From contig NZ_CP029556.1 in the NCBI RefSeq assembly GCF_003293695.1, positions 1,374,001-1,438,000 of the forward strand: 64,000 nt of DNA, given 5' to 3'. This document shows, piece by piece, positions 22,745 through 32,429 of the stretch. How positions within the stretch are numbered: the first letter of the stretch is position 1; every line of letters starts with the position of its first letter. The notes beneath the pieces are model-generated. The model did no database searches and was not told where the DNA came from. It saw nothing but the letters and a program-made list of their open reading frames with translations. This DNA comes from Lysobacter oculi. GTDB lineage: Bacteria; Pseudomonadota; Gammaproteobacteria; Xanthomonadales; Xanthomonadaceae. A program made the position numbers and the translations under genes.

Positions 22745-23218
22745 ATGAAGACCCTGCGCAGCGGCCTGTTGCTCCTCCTCGCCTTCCTTCTCACGGCCTG
22801 TGCCAGCACCGGCGGCAAGCGCGTCTCCGAGCCCGCGGCCAGCATCCAGCAACTCACGGTGGACGCGCGCGGCGGCTGGCAGGTCCGCGTCCGCCTGCAG
22901 AATTACAGCAGCGTGGCGATGCGATTCGACCGCGTGGACCTGGCCGTGGTCGTCGGTGGCGCCGATGCTGGCCGCCTCAGCGCATTGCCGGCGTTGACCA
23001 TCGCGCCGGAATCCGCCGACGTCATCGACATCGCCCTCACCCCGAGCGCCGCCGCGCGCCTGCAGGTCGCCGATGCGCTGGCCGGCGGCCACGGCGTCGC
23101 CTACACGCTCAAGGGCACGGTCTCGGCCACGCCCGATGCCGGCAAGGTCCGCGACTTCGACATCTCCCGCGACAGCGCGTTGAGCCCGGCGCCCGGCCTG
23201 CCCGGCGTGCTGCGCTGA
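22745..23218 (+). CDS. LEA14-like (WHy-type) lipoprotein
   Basis: A 157-residue protein with a lipobox signal (LLLLAFLLTACAST) and one beta-sandwich domain resembling LEA type 2/WHy proteins. It has the pattern of alternating strands with VRVRLQNYSSVAMRFDRVDLAVVVGG and a final KGTVSA strand. Such proteins are linked to desiccation or stress in some bacteria, but the role here is not known. It sits between tRNA-Phe and the acyl-CoA dehydrogenase gene on the same strand. Confidence 0.8.
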   Translation: MKTLRSGLLLLLAFLLTACASTGGKRVSEPAASIQQLTVDARGGWQVRVRLQNYSSVAMRFDRVDLAVVVGGADAGRLSALPALTIAPESADVIDIALTPSAAARLQVADALAGGHGVAYTLKGTVSATPDAGKVRDFDISRDSALSPAPGLPGVLR

Positions 23219-23254
23219 TTTCCGACTTCCACACACTTTGAAAGACACCCACGC

Positions 23255-25039
23255 ATGAGCCAGTACCGCGCCCCGCTCGACGACATCCGCTTCGACCTGT
23301 TCGATGTGCTGGATGTCGAATCCGTCCTTGCCCGCCTCGGCCAGACCGAGGTCAACCGCGAACTGGTCGATGCGGTGCTGGAAGAAGGCGCGCGCTTCAC
23401 CACCCAGGTGCTGGCGCCGCTCAACGCCATCGGCGACCGCGGCTGCACCTTCGACAAGGCGACCGGCGATGTCGCCACGCCCGAAGGTTTCGCCGCCGCC
23501 TACCGCCAGTTCGTCGAAGGCGGCTGGCCGGGCCTCAACGCGCCGGCGGAATTCGGCGGCCAGGGCATGCCGCACGTGCTGGGCGCGGCGATCAAGGAAA
23601 TGATCGATGCCGCCAACCTCGCCTGGGGCAACTTCCCCCTGCTCTCGCACGGCGCCACCGAGGCGCTGCTGCATTACGGCAGCGAATGGCAGCAGGAAAC
23701 CTTCCTCAAGCCCCTCGTCGAAGGCCGCTGGACCGGCACCATGTGCCTGACCGAGCCGCACGCCGGCACCGACCTGGGCCTGCTGCGCACGCGCGCCACG
23801 CCCAACGGCGACGGCAGCTACGCCATCAACGGCACCAAGATCTTCATCACCGCCGGCGAGCACGACATGGCGGAGAACATCGTCCACCTGGTGCTGGCCA
23901 AGCTGCCCGACGCACCGACCGGCAGCCGCGGCATCTCGTTGTTCGTCGTGCCCAAGTTCAAGGTCGGCGAAGACGGCGCGATGGGCGAGCGCAACACGCT
24001 CCGCTGCGGCGCGCTGGAACACAAGATGGGCATCCACGGCTCCGCCACATGCGTGATGAATTTCGATGACGCCCAGGGCTGGCTGGTCGGCGAACCGCAC
24101 AAGGGCCTGATGGCGATGTTCGTGATGATGAACACCGCGCGGCTCGCGGTCGGCCTGCAGGGCCTGGGCCTGGCCGATCGCGCCTACCAGAACGCGCTGC
24201 GCTACGCCCGCGAACGCCTGCAGATGCGTGCGCTGTCCGGCCCCAAATTCCCGGAAAAACCGGCCGACCCGATCATCGTCCACCCCGATGTGCGGCGGAT
24301 GCTGCTGACGCAGAAATCGCTGGTCGAAGGCGGCCGCCTGCTCGCCTATCACGCCTTCCTCAACGTCGACATCGCGCAACATGGCGCCGATGAAGCCGAG
24401 CGTGCCGAAGCCGATGCGCTGGTCGGCTTCCTCACCCCCATCGTCAAGGCCTGTCTGACCGAATGGGGCAACGAATGCACCTCCCACGCGCTGCAGTGCT
24501 TCGGCGGCCACGGCTACATCGCCGAGCACGGCATGGAACAGCTCGCGCGCGACGCCCGCATCACCACGCTCTATGAAGGCACCACCGGCGTACAGGCGCT
24601 CGACCTGGTCGGGCGCAAGCTGCTGCAGCTGAAGGGCGCCGGCCTGCGCGCCTTCCTCAAGGAAGCGCACGCCTTCTGCCAGCGCGAAGCCGCCAATCCC
24701 GCGCTCGCCGGGCTGCTGCCCGATCTGGTCGCCAAGCTCGGCGAATGGCAGGCGCTGTCGGAGCAGATCGGCCAATCCGCATCGCGTGATCCGGAAGAAG
24801 TCGGCGGCGCGGCCTGGGACTACCTGTTCTATTCCGGCTACGTCGCGCTGGCCTACTGGTGGGCCCGCAGCGTGGTCGCCTGCGAAGGTTCCGCGTTGTC
24901 GGCGGCGGCCAAGGAAGGCAAGCGCGAGACCGCGCGCTTCTACTTCGCCCGCATCCTGCCGCGCACGCTGATGCACAAGGCGGCCATCGAAAGCGGCGCC
25001 GGCAACCTGATGACGCTCACGGCGGATGCCTTCGATTGA
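23255..25039 (+). CDS. Acyl-CoA dehydrogenase (long form, DmdC/AcdA-like with extra C-terminal domain)
   Basis: A 594-residue FAD enzyme that introduces the alpha,beta double bond in acyl-CoA. It has the small N-terminal extension domain, the acyl-CoA dehydrogenase fold with CLTEPHAGTDLG and FCSGGHGY-like CFGGHGYIAEHGMEQLARDARI, the catalytic-region motif TLYEGTTGVQALDLVGRK, and a roughly 110-residue C-terminal domain (LKGAGLRAFLKEAHAF onward). This long architecture is shared by 3-methylmercaptopropionyl-CoA dehydrogenase (DmdC) and fatty-acid dehydrogenases, so the chain specificity is open. Confidence 0.9.
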   Translation: MSQYRAPLDDIRFDLFDVLDVESVLARLGQTEVNRELVDAVLEEGARFTTQVLAPLNAIGDRGCTFDKATGDVATPEGFAAAYRQFVEGGWPGLNAPAEFGGQGMPHVLGAAIKEMIDAANLAWGNFPLLSHGATEALLHYGSEWQQETFLKPLVEGRWTGTMCLTEPHAGTDLGLLRTRATPNGDGSYAINGTKIFITAGEHDMAENIVHLVLAKLPDAPTGSRGISLFVVPKFKVGEDGAMGERNTLRCGALEHKMGIHGSATCVMNFDDAQGWLVGEPHKGLMAMFVMMNTARLAVGLQGLGLADRAYQNALRYARERLQMRALSGPKFPEKPADPIIVHPDVRRMLLTQKSLVEGGRLLAYHAFLNVDIAQHGADEAERAEADALVGFLTPIVKACLTEWGNECTSHALQCFGGHGYIAEHGMEQLARDARITTLYEGTTGVQALDLVGRKLLQLKGAGLRAFLKEAHAFCQREAANPALAGLLPDLVAKLGEWQALSEQIGQSASRDPEEVGGAAWDYLFYSGYVALAYWWARSVVACEGSALSAAAKEGKRETARFYFARILPRTLMHKAAIESGAGNLMTLTADAFD

Positions 25040-25079
25040 CGGGCATGCCGGCTTCGCGCCGGCCACTCCCGGTGAATGC

Positions 25080-25415
25080 ATGTCGATGCGGCTTCGTTCC
25101 CTCTTCCTGCTGATCTGCCTCGCGTTGCTCCCCGCAGTGTCGATGGCGGCCGTGTGCGACATCGCGCTCAAGCCGAGCTATCGCGGCTTCCCGCTCAATC
25201 CATTGGTGGACAAGGTGGTGGTGTCGAAGGTGACCCCGAAGGCCGGCGCAGACTGCCCGGTGCGGGCCGGCGACGAGATCCTGCAGGTCAACAGCCAGCG
25301 CGTGCCGGGCGAGCGCGCACTCAAGGTGCTGTCGTACTGGCGGTCGCTGAAGAAGGGCGTGCCGCGCACCTACCGCCTGCGCCGCAACGGCCAGTTCCTG
25401 ACCCTCACGATCTGA
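25080..25415 (+). CDS. Exported PDZ-like domain protein
   Basis: A 111-residue protein: signal peptide (LFLLICLALLPAVSMA), then a short domain with the PDZ-like pattern VDKVVVSKVTPKAGADCPVRAGDEILQVNSQRVPG and a closing strand TYRLRRNGQFLTLTI. Two cysteines (in VCDIAL and DCPV) could form a disulfide in the periplasm. PDZ domains bind C-terminal peptides; the partner is unknown. The ATG at 25080 is used, and 25086 is possible. Confidence 0.75.
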   Translation: MSMRLRSLFLLICLALLPAVSMAAVCDIALKPSYRGFPLNPLVDKVVVSKVTPKAGADCPVRAGDEILQVNSQRVPGERALKVLSYWRSLKKGVPRTYRLRRNGQFLTLTI

Positions 25416-25481
25416 CCCGGGCACCGGCCCGCGAAGGCGGGTTACACAATCGTCATCAAAGGCGTATAACCTGTCTTTCCG

Positions 25482-26138
25482 ATGGGTACACGCAGCGAAA
25501 TGCTCGACCTGATCGGTGCCGGCTCCGGTGCGAGCCCGGACGTTCCGCATTTTCTCCCCGCGTCCCGCCCTGGCTCCCTGCGCTTCCTCGCGCTCGATGC
25601 CCATGGCCGCGCACTCGACTGGATCCGCTGGCAGGACGCCGCCTGCCTCTACGCCCGCGATGCCGTCGCCTGGACGCTGGGCGAGTCCTGCCTGACCGTC
25701 CACGGCGGCACCTCGCGGATGACCGGCGAGCAAAGCCGGCTGGCCCTGCACCCGATCATCGCGGCGCGCGGCCACGCACGCGGCCGCGCCATCGACCCCA
25801 CGCCCGCGCTCACCAACGCATCCCTGTTCGCCCGCGACGCCCACCTGTGCCTGTACTGCGGCGAGCGCCCTTCGCGCCAGCACCTGACCCGCGACCACGT
25901 GCTGCCGGTATCGAAAGGCGGCCGTGATGTCTGGGAGAACGTGGTCAGCGCCTGCTTCCACTGCAATTCGCGCAAGAGCAACCGCACGCCGCAGCAGGCG
26001 GGGATGCCGCTGCTCGCCGTGCCGTACCGGCCGAGCTGGATCGAGCACCTGATCCTGTCGAACCGCCACATCCTCGCCGACCAGATGGAATTCCTGCAGG
26101 CGCAGATGCCGAAGAAGCCGCGTCGCGCACTCGCCTGA
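25482..26138 (+). CDS. HNH endonuclease family protein
   Basis: A 218-residue protein whose C-terminal half holds an HNH nuclease module: CLYCGER, then LTRDHVLPVSKGGRDVWENVVSACFHCN with the paired zinc cysteines CxxC...CxxC and the D-H of the catalytic motif. The N-terminal half (about residues 1-110) is unrecognised. Stand-alone HNH proteins of this kind are common chromosomal genes in this family, and no methylase is adjacent. TATAAC at 25465-25470, 11 bases before the ATG, is a good -10 and implies a very short leader. Confidence 0.85.
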   Translation: MGTRSEMLDLIGAGSGASPDVPHFLPASRPGSLRFLALDAHGRALDWIRWQDAACLYARDAVAWTLGESCLTVHGGTSRMTGEQSRLALHPIIAARGHARGRAIDPTPALTNASLFARDAHLCLYCGERPSRQHLTRDHVLPVSKGGRDVWENVVSACFHCNSRKSNRTPQQAGMPLLAVPYRPSWIEHLILSNRHILADQMEFLQAQMPKKPRRALA

Positions 26139-26248
26139 CCACGGGCGAGGATGCCGATTCCACAAACCGCGACGGCCGGCACACCCGCGCACGCCCATCC
26201 GGCATCACTCCGCTACACTCGGGTGGTCACAACAGGGGATGACGCCGC

Positions 26249-27340
26249 ATGACCAGCACGCTGGGTTTCACCGGGATGGACCGCAACACGCAGGCTGAAT
26301 TGACACAGGCTTTCAGCCAGGCGGTCGGGCGCCTCGGTCTTGACCTGCGGCTGGTGGAAAACGGCGAGGCCGACATCGTCGTCGTCGACATGGACAGCCT
26401 GTACGGCCCGATGAGCTGGATGCAGCTGCACAACGCCGGCCGCAAGGTCATCGGCTACACCTCGTCCCCGCGCACCCAGACCGACTACCGGCTGGACCGC
26501 CCGGCCGATGCCAACGCACTCGACGCACTGTTGAAGGAACTGGGCATCGGCACCGCGCAGGCGCCCAAGCCGGTCGTCGCGCCCGCCGCCGAAGCAGCGA
26601 AACCCGCCGCGCCCGCAGCGAAGCCCGCGCCTGCATCCAAGCCCGCCGCCGCCACACCGCACGGCCTGACGCCCGCGCCCGCCCCGGCCGATGTGCTGCC
26701 GGAAGAAGCACCCTCGCCGGCCCCGGCCGAGGTGCTGGCCACGCCCGCCATCCAACCCGAACCCCTGCCGGCACGGGTGCCGGCGCGCGACCCCGTGCTG
26801 GCCGACTGGCTGCAGGCGGGTCGCCTGTCGAAGCGCGTGCGCTACCAGCGCGACGGCGGCCCGGCGCTACTGATCGATGGCGCCGCCGGCCAGTACCACG
26901 GCCCGGCCATCCTCAAGCCGCTCGAAGGCTATTTCGAAGGCACGGTCAGCGAGTCTGATTTCAAGGCGGTCGATGACGCCACCTGGCAGGCCGAAGCCGG
27001 CGGCCAGGCGCAGCCGCTTTCCCGCCTGGCATGGTTCGGCGGCCTGCTGGAAGGCAAGGGCGCGCTGCTGCCACACCTGGATGCGGACGGCCGCTACCGC
27101 CTGACCAAATGGCTGCAGACCGAGCGCGAATTCCCGAAGCATTTCCGCATCGCCACCGCGATGATGAAAGGCCCGGCGACCGTGCAGGAAATCGCCGTCG
27201 CAGCCAACGTCAGCGCTGCGGAAGTCGCCGACTTCATCAATGCCGGCCTGGCCAGCGGGCTCACCGAACAGGTGCTGCCGGAACCGCCGCCGGTCGCGGA
27301 ACCGCCGCGCAGCGGGCTGTTCGGCCTCAAGCGCCGCTGA
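26249..27340 (+). CDS. Hypothetical protein with Pro/Ala-rich linker
   Basis: A 363-residue protein I do not recognise. Residues 1-95 form a receiver-like alpha/beta region (ENGEADIVVVDMDSLYG, then GRKVIGYTSSPRT). Residues about 105-175 are a low-complexity Ala/Pro/Lys linker. Residues 185-350 form a second folded region with KHFRIATAMMKGPATVQEIA and a winged-helix-like VQEIAVAANVSAAEVADFINAGLASG. The receiver-like start plus HTH-like end suggest a signalling or regulatory role, but this is only inference. It is followed closely by dxs. Confidence 0.7.
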   Translation: MTSTLGFTGMDRNTQAELTQAFSQAVGRLGLDLRLVENGEADIVVVDMDSLYGPMSWMQLHNAGRKVIGYTSSPRTQTDYRLDRPADANALDALLKELGIGTAQAPKPVVAPAAEAAKPAAPAAKPAPASKPAAATPHGLTPAPAPADVLPEEAPSPAPAEVLATPAIQPEPLPARVPARDPVLADWLQAGRLSKRVRYQRDGGPALLIDGAAGQYHGPAILKPLEGYFEGTVSESDFKAVDDATWQAEAGGQAQPLSRLAWFGGLLEGKGALLPHLDADGRYRLTKWLQTEREFPKHFRIATAMMKGPATVQEIAVAANVSAAEVADFINAGLASGLTEQVLPEPPPVAEPPRSGLFGLKRR

Positions 27341-27380
27341 GGGTTCACCCGGGCCACACGCAACCGCATCGTCACGACCG

Positions 27381-27386
27381 TAAAAT
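27381..27386 (+). promoter_or_regulatory. -10 box placed for a leaderless dxs mRNA
   Basis: TAAAAT ends six bases before the dxs ATG at 27393, so a normal start site would fall on or next to the A of ATG. No Shine-Dalgarno sequence precedes the ATG. The -35 region is not recognisable. Confidence 0.4.
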
Positions 27387-27392
27387 ACGGCC

Positions 27393-29297
27393 ATGATCGA
27401 TTCGACCCGTTATCCGCGCCTGTCGCGCATCGACTCCCCGGCCGACCTGCGCCGCTTCGACGAAACCGAAGTGCGCGCCGTCGCCGACGAGCTGCGCGAC
27501 TACCTCATCGAATCCGCCGGCAAGTCCGGCGGCCACTTCGGCGCCAACCTGGGCGTGGTCGAGCTGACCACCGTCCTGCACTACCTCTACAACACGCCCG
27601 ACGACCGCATCGTCTGGGATGTCGGCCACCAGGCCTACCCGCACAAGATCCTCACCGGCCGCCGCGACCGCATCCACACGGTCAAGCAGAAGGACGGCGT
27701 GGCGCCGTTTCCGAAGCGCGAGGAAAGCGAGTTCGACACCTTCGGCGTCGGCCATTCGTCCACTTCGATCAGTGCCGCGCTGGGCATGGCCATCGCCGCC
27801 AGACACGCCGGCAGCGACCGCAAGGTGGTCGCGGTGATCGGCGACGGCGCGATGACCGCCGGCATGGCCTATGAGGCGCTCAACCATGCAGGCGGCATGG
27901 ACGAGGAGCCGGACATCCTGGTCATCCTCAACGACAACCGCATGTCGATCAGCGAGGCGGTCGGCGGCCTGACCCGCATGCTCGGCCGCGCCACCGGCAG
28001 CCGCACGCTCAACGCCCTGCGCGAAGGCGGCAAGAAGCTGCTCGGCGACAAGAACGCCCCGCCCGCGCGCTTCGTGCGCCGCTGGGAAGAGCACTGGAAG
28101 GGCATGTTCGTGCCCTCCACCCTGTTCGAGGAAATGGGCTTCCACTACACCGGCCCCATCGACGGCCACGACACCACCGCACTGCTCGAAACCATCAAGA
28201 CGCTGAAGGGCCTCAAGGGTCCGCAGCTGCTGCACGTCATCACCACCAAGGGCAAGGGTTACGAACGCGCCGAGGCCGACCAGATCGGCTACCACGCGGT
28301 GTCGCCGTTCGACCCGGAAGTGGGCATGGTGTCGAAGCCGGGCGCGGTCAAGAAGCCGACCTATACCGACGTCTTCAGCGACTGGCTGTGCGACATGGCG
28401 GCCGCCGACGACAGGCTGCTCGCCATCACCCCGGCGATGCGAGAAGGCAGCGGGCTGGTGCGCTTCAGCAAGGAATACCCGAGCCGCTATTTCGATGTCG
28501 CCATCGCCGAGCAGCACGCGATCACGCTGGCCGCGGGCATGGCCTGCGAAGGCGCGAAGCCGGTCGTCGCGATCTACTCCACCTTCCTGCAGCGCGGCTA
28601 CGACCAGCTGGTGCATGACGTGGCCATCCAGAAGCTCGACGTGCTGTTCGCCATCGACCGCGGCGGCGTGGTCGGCCCGGACGGCGCGACGCACGCCGGC
28701 AACCTGGACATGAGCTACCTACGCTGCGTGCCCAATATGGTGGTGATGGCGCCGGCCGACGAGCGCGAATGCCGCGCCATGCTCAGCACCGGCTTCAAGT
28801 ACGAAGGTCCGGCCGCCGTGCGCTACCCGCGCGGGTCGGGCACCGGCATCGCAGCCGGCGACGCGCTGGACATGCTGCCGATCGGCAAGGCCGAGGTGAA
28901 GCGCCGTGGCCACCGCATCGCCCTGCTCGCGTTCGGCGCACTGGTGCCGGCGGCGCAACAGGTGGGCGAGGAACTCGGCTGCACCGTCATCAACATGCGC
29001 TTCGTCAAGCCGCTCGACCGCGCGCTGATCCTTGAACTGGCGCAGACCCACGAAGGCTTCGTCACCCTGGAAGACAACGTGGTGGCCGGCGGTGCGGGTT
29101 CCGGCGTGGCCGAACTGCTGGCCGAAGCCGGCATCGTCATGCCCGTGCTGCACTTGGGCCTGCCGGATGCCTTCCAGCACCACGCCAGCCGCGAAGACCT
29201 GCTGGCCGAAGCCGGACTGGACGCCGACGGCATCCGCGCGGTGGTGACCCGGCGCTTTCCGGCGGCCACCGAAGCGCGGCGCGCCGGCAACGCCTGA
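27393..29297 (+). CDS. dxs: 1-deoxy-D-xylulose-5-phosphate synthase
   Basis: Condenses pyruvate and glyceraldehyde 3-phosphate, the first step of the MEP isoprenoid pathway; it also feeds thiamine and pyridoxal synthesis. The 634-residue product has the start [15 protein letters not shown], the TPP motif [18 protein letters not shown] followed by LNDN, the transketolase pyrimidine-domain block [17 protein letters not shown] and the C-terminal transketolase domain. Length matches the family. Confidence 0.97.
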   Translation: MIDSTRYPRLSRIDSPADLRRFDETEVRAVADELRDYLIESAGKSGGHFGANLGVVELTTVLHYLYNTPDDRIVWDVGHQAYPHKILTGRRDRIHTVKQKDGVAPFPKREESEFDTFGVGHSSTSISAALGMAIAARHAGSDRKVVAVIGDGAMTAGMAYEALNHAGGMDEEPDILVILNDNRMSISEAVGGLTRMLGRATGSRTLNALREGGKKLLGDKNAPPARFVRRWEEHWKGMFVPSTLFEEMGFHYTGPIDGHDTTALLETIKTLKGLKGPQLLHVITTKGKGYERAEADQIGYHAVSPFDPEVGMVSKPGAVKKPTYTDVFSDWLCDMAAADDRLLAITPAMREGSGLVRFSKEYPSRYFDVAIAEQHAITLAAGMACEGAKPVVAIYSTFLQRGYDQLVHDVAIQKLDVLFAIDRGGVVGPDGATHAGNLDMSYLRCVPNMVVMAPADERECRAMLSTGFKYEGPAAVRYPRGSGTGIAAGDALDMLPIGKAEVKRRGHRIALLAFGALVPAAQQVGEELGCTVINMRFVKPLDRALILELAQTHEGFVTLEDNVVAGGAGSGVAELLAEAGIVMPVLHLGLPDAFQHHASREDLLAEAGLDADGIRAVVTRRFPAATEARRAGNA

Positions 29298-29303
29298 CGC
29301 GCC

Positions 29304-30365
29304 TCAGGGCTCGATGACTTCGTAGCCCTTGGCGCGCAATGCGTCGAGGTAGTTGTCCGGCCCCACCACCTGCGACAGCGGCAGCATGGCGAAGGTCGAG
29401 GCGTTGCGTGACAGCGCCGCCTCCACCGCAGCCAGCCACTGCGCGCGCAGGCGCTGCGGCACGTTGCTGATGCCGTGCTTGCGGGCGAAGTCCATCTCGG
29501 TGAGCGCGCTCAGGCAATCGCCTTGGCCGTCACTGGCCTTGCCCACCAACGCACGCAGGGTGGCGATGTCGCCGGTGGCCCACGCATTCGCGCGTCGCGC
29601 GACGACCGGCAGTTCGCGATCCATGCTGTCGAGCGTCTGCCGCAGGCAACGCACATCGTCGAAATGGCCGCGCTGCACTTCGACCATCACCGCCTTCGGG
29701 TCGTCGAGCTTGAGCGTGATGCCGGTATCCGTCATCTTCAGGCCGTGGCGCTTGACCGCTTCGTTCAACACCGGCGTCACCACCGGCCGCCCGCCCAGTC
29801 CGTTCTGCTTCAACGCGGCCTGGTAGAGCTGCTCGGCGGCCATGAACGGGCGCCTGTCCTCGATGCCCTTTTCGCGCGGCAGGTAATGTTGGCGGGCGGC
29901 GCTGAAGCGCGCGTACAAGGCGGGCGGCAGCACGTCCTTCAGCGTCTTGCCATCCGGGTTCTTGATCGTCCGGCGCAGCGCCGGCAGCAGCGTCAGCCCC
30001 TTGAACAGGCCCACATTCGCGGTGATCGAGAGGTCGGGTGGCAGGATGTATTCCTGCGATCGCGCGATCACGCCCTGCACGTAATCGCCGTCCCAGCTCA
30101 TCCGGCTCGGCAGTGGCCTCACCGTGGCCAGCACGTGCATCACATGGTCGCCCTTGCGCACCCGCCACATGCGCGGGCCGGGCTGCACGCCGGCCACCAC
30201 CTCCACGCGGTCGAGGATGCGGCCGTCATCGGCCATCGCCTCGACCACGGCGGGCGGCGATGCGGGCGCAGCCTCCACGGATTGCGGCGATGTCGCCGCG
30301 TTCGCCCACATCGGCGCGGCCAGAGCCATCGCCACCATCCATCTGCCGCGTGCCAGCTTGTGCAT
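29304..30365 (-). CDS. TraB/GumN-family exported protein
   Basis: A 353-residue protein with a signal peptide (about residues 8-23, ending WANAA). Its body has the TraB/GumN layout: a start block MWRVRKGDHVMHVLATVRPLPSR, a central YQAALKQNGL helix region and an end block with RNASTFAMLPLSQVVGPDNYLDALRAKGYEV. Some relatives are proposed metalloproteases; the usual GxxH pair is not obvious here, so activity is uncertain. It is convergent with dxs, ending seven bases after it. Confidence 0.8.
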   Translation of the reverse strand: MHKLARGRWMVAMALAAPMWANAATSPQSVEAAPASPPAVVEAMADDGRILDRVEVVAGVQPGPRMWRVRKGDHVMHVLATVRPLPSRMSWDGDYVQGVIARSQEYILPPDLSITANVGLFKGLTLLPALRRTIKNPDGKTLKDVLPPALYARFSAARQHYLPREKGIEDRRPFMAAEQLYQAALKQNGLGGRPVVTPVLNEAVKRHGLKMTDTGITLKLDDPKAVMVEVQRGHFDDVRCLRQTLDSMDRELPVVARRANAWATGDIATLRALVGKASDGQGDCLSALTEMDFARKHGISNVPQRLRAQWLAAVEAALSRNASTFAMLPLSQVVGPDNYLDALRAKGYEVIEP

Positions 30366-30452
30366 CCGTGCATCCTTTCTTGGTTGAAGCGGCTTCGACC
30401 GTGATCGCGCGGTCCGGTTCCCGTGCGCGATGACGAAGCCGCCGTGCGGCTC

Positions 30453-31028
30453 TTACTTCTCGCCGGTCTTGGCGCCTGCCGGCAGCGCATCCAGCACTTC
30501 GCGCACCTTGGCTTCGGTGCTCTTCATGCCCGCCTTGCGCCCGAATGCCAGCGCGGCCTCGCGGTCCATGCCGTGCTCGGTGACCATCGCCAGCGCCAGC
30601 AGGCCGCCGGCGCGGTTGGCCGAGGCGCAATGCATCAGCACCGGCGCGCCTTTCGCGCTGCCGATCGCCTCGTGCAGCTTGCGGGCATTGTCGGGCGTGA
30701 TCGCATCGGCATTGGCGACCGGGATTTCAATGTAGCGAAGGCCGGCGGCGCGGACTTCGGCGGCTTCATCGCGCCCCGCCATCTCGCCTTCCGGCCGCAG
30801 GTTGATGACGGTGCCGACGCCCAGCTTGGCGATGCCCGACCAGTCGCCCGCCTCGGGTTGGCCGGCGCTGTACAGGCCGGCGCGCGGCTGGTGCAGCAGC
30901 ACGCCGGAAGCGGTGGTGGACGATGCGGCCATGGGCATGGTCTTGGCCTCCTGTTGCACGGCAGGCTGCGCGCAACCCGCGAGCAGCGCGAAGGTGATCA
31001 GGGATAGAACGGGAAGATGCGGTTTCAT
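30453..31028 (-). CDS. Lipoprotein phosphatase of the dual-specificity (DUF442-like) family
   Basis: A 191-residue protein with a lipobox (FALLAGCAQ) and a cysteine-based phosphatase domain. The P-loop is MHCASANRAGG (HCx5R), preceded by GVGTVINLRPEGE and the YIEIPV strand, as in beta-lactamase-hydrolase-like phosphatases. It probably acts in the periplasm on a phosphoprotein or small phosphate ester. The ATG at 31028 (MKPHLPVLSL) fits the signal; the upstream in-frame ATG adds an unrelated lead. Confidence 0.83.
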   Translation of the reverse strand: MKPHLPVLSLITFALLAGCAQPAVQQEAKTMPMAASSTTASGVLLHQPRAGLYSAGQPEAGDWSGIAKLGVGTVINLRPEGEMAGRDEAAEVRAAGLRYIEIPVANADAITPDNARKLHEAIGSAKGAPVLMHCASANRAGGLLALAMVTEHGMDREAALAFGRKAGMKSTEAKVREVLDALPAGAKTGEK

Positions 31029-31122
31029 TCTCGGGCTCCGATGGGGGACGTTCGTGCCGGCCCCATCATAGTCAGCCCGGGCGATGCCGGTTTGCGCGGC
31101 GCCACCCAGCGCATGCAAACCG

Positions 31123-31542
31123 TCAGGCCGCGCACTTGCCCTTCGCCGCCAGCCGATGGCCGAGCCACGCGAACGGGATGTACGCCAGCAGCAGGTCGGC
31201 GGCGATGAACCATGTCGGCGCCGGGATCATCCGCGCCGCCATGATCCCGCCGCAGAGGAAGAACACGCCGACGATCATCGCGGCGAACAGCCGGTGGTCA
31301 CGCGCGATCCTGGCCGCGACGAACGCACCCACCAGCGTGCCCAGCGCATGCGCCAGGAACGGAAACAGGAAATGCTTCGGCTCAAGCAGCGGCAGCGCCG
31401 CGCGGATGCCTTCGGCGGTGGTCATGTCAGCGCCCGCCGGTGGCGGAATGACGTGCCCGCTTGCCATCACCAGCGCCATGTTCACCACGCTGCCCAGCAC
31501 CAGGCCGAGCAGCACGGCCAGAATCGTCCTCAAGATCGACAT
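31123..31542 (-). CDS. Small four-helix membrane protein
   Basis: A 139-residue protein with four predicted membrane helices: near residues 4-24 (ILRTILAVLLGLVLGSVVNM), 57-77 (FLFPFLAHALGTLVGAFVAA), 84-102 (LFAAMIVGVFFLCGGIMAA) and 107-125. The loop after the first helix carries HVIPPPAGADM. Function unknown. It belongs to a run of small membrane-protein genes on this strand between 31.1 and 33.2 kb. The ATG at 31542 is preferred over 31575 because it starts right before the first helix. Confidence 0.75.
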   Translation of the reverse strand: MSILRTILAVLLGLVLGSVVNMALVMASGHVIPPPAGADMTTAEGIRAALPLLEPKHFLFPFLAHALGTLVGAFVAARIARDHRLFAAMIVGVFFLCGGIMAARMIPAPTWFIAADLLLAYIPFAWLGHRLAAKGKCAA

Positions 31543-31629
31543 CGTGGATCTCCCCTTCCCGTTGATTCGTTGCATGGTCGCCTCCGGCCGGAGGCGCGCG
31601 ATCAGCTTCCCGCGTCCAGCCGCGCCGGC

Positions 31630-31991
31630 TCAGAACATGCCGCGTGCGTTCGGCGAATCCTTCGGCACTTCCTGGCCGACATCCCACATCTCCACCAGCT
31701 TGCCCGCCTCGAAACGCAGGATATGCACGACGGCGTATTCCGCACCGGCTGTCGGCCGCCTGAGGCGCGACAGCACGGCGACGCGGCTTCCGCCCTCCAC
31801 CACCTGCATCACCTCAAACACCTTGTCGGGCTCCGCACGCGCGCTCGCTTCCATCGCGTCGAGCAGCGACTGCCGGTCAGCCGGAAACCACGCGTTGGGA
31901 TGGATGAAGCCATCGGCCACGTGACGCGCATACGCCTCGCGCACATCCGCAGGAATTCGATGGCGATATCGGCGGGTGTCTGCGTGACCAT
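31630..31991 (-). pseudogene. SnoaL/NTF2-like gene broken by a frameshift
   Basis: Read from ATG 31991, the first frame gives MVTQTPADIAIEFLRMCA. The continuation of the domain (DVREAYARHVADGFIHPNAWFPADR to QEVPKDSPNARGMF) is in another frame that ends at 31630. The junction is a GATGTGCGCG stretch that encodes both RMCA and DVRE in the two frames. This is what a deletion between two copies of that repeat would leave. The protein would be a roughly 125-residue SnoaL-like ketosteroid-isomerase-fold protein. A sequencing error is possible. Confidence 0.65.
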
Positions 31992-32011
31992 GGGGATGCG
32001 TCTTCAGCCGC

Positions 32012-32371
32012 TCACCGCGACAGCAGCACCAGCGCCAACGCGATCGCCGCCGGAACCGCCTGCACAAACAGGATCTTGCGGCTGGCGGTCGCCGCGCCAT
32101 ACAGGCCCGCCACCAGCACGCAGCCCAGGAAGAAACACTTGAACGCGAAGCTCTCGGGCCGCGGCAACAGGCTCCACAGCAGGCCCGCCGCGAGGAACCC
32201 GTTGTAGAGGCCCTGGTTCGCACCGAGCACGCGGGTCTGCATCGCGAATTCCTGCGACAGCCCGAACGCCTTGCGGCCGGCCGGCCGGGTCCACAGGAAC
32301 ATCTCCAGCACCAGGATGTAGACGTGGATGAGCGCCACCAGCGCGACCGCGATCTGGGCGATGGGTTGCAT
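32012..32371 (-). CDS. DUF1304-family membrane protein
   Basis: A 119-residue protein with four membrane helices and the DUF1304 pattern: IHVYILVLEMFLWTRPAGRKAFGL after the first helix, then NQGLYNGFLAAGLLW and FFLGCVLVAGLYGAAT. Function is unknown. AGGAGGT upstream of the ATG at 32371 supports this start over the one at 32389. Confidence 0.85.
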   Translation of the reverse strand: MQPIAQIAVALVALIHVYILVLEMFLWTRPAGRKAFGLSQEFAMQTRVLGANQGLYNGFLAAGLLWSLLPRPESFAFKCFFLGCVLVAGLYGAATASRKILFVQAVPAAIALALVLLSR

Positions 32372-32429
32372 GGACACCTCCTGGTTCACGCCGGACGCAT
32401 GTCGCCAGTCGGGTTGCGATGCCTGTCGA

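Noticed and set aside
22730..25171. 813-residue minus-strand frame opposite the LEA14-like and acyl-CoA dehydrogenase genes
   Set aside because: Shadow of the dehydrogenase; composition is Ala/Arg/Gly with no motif.
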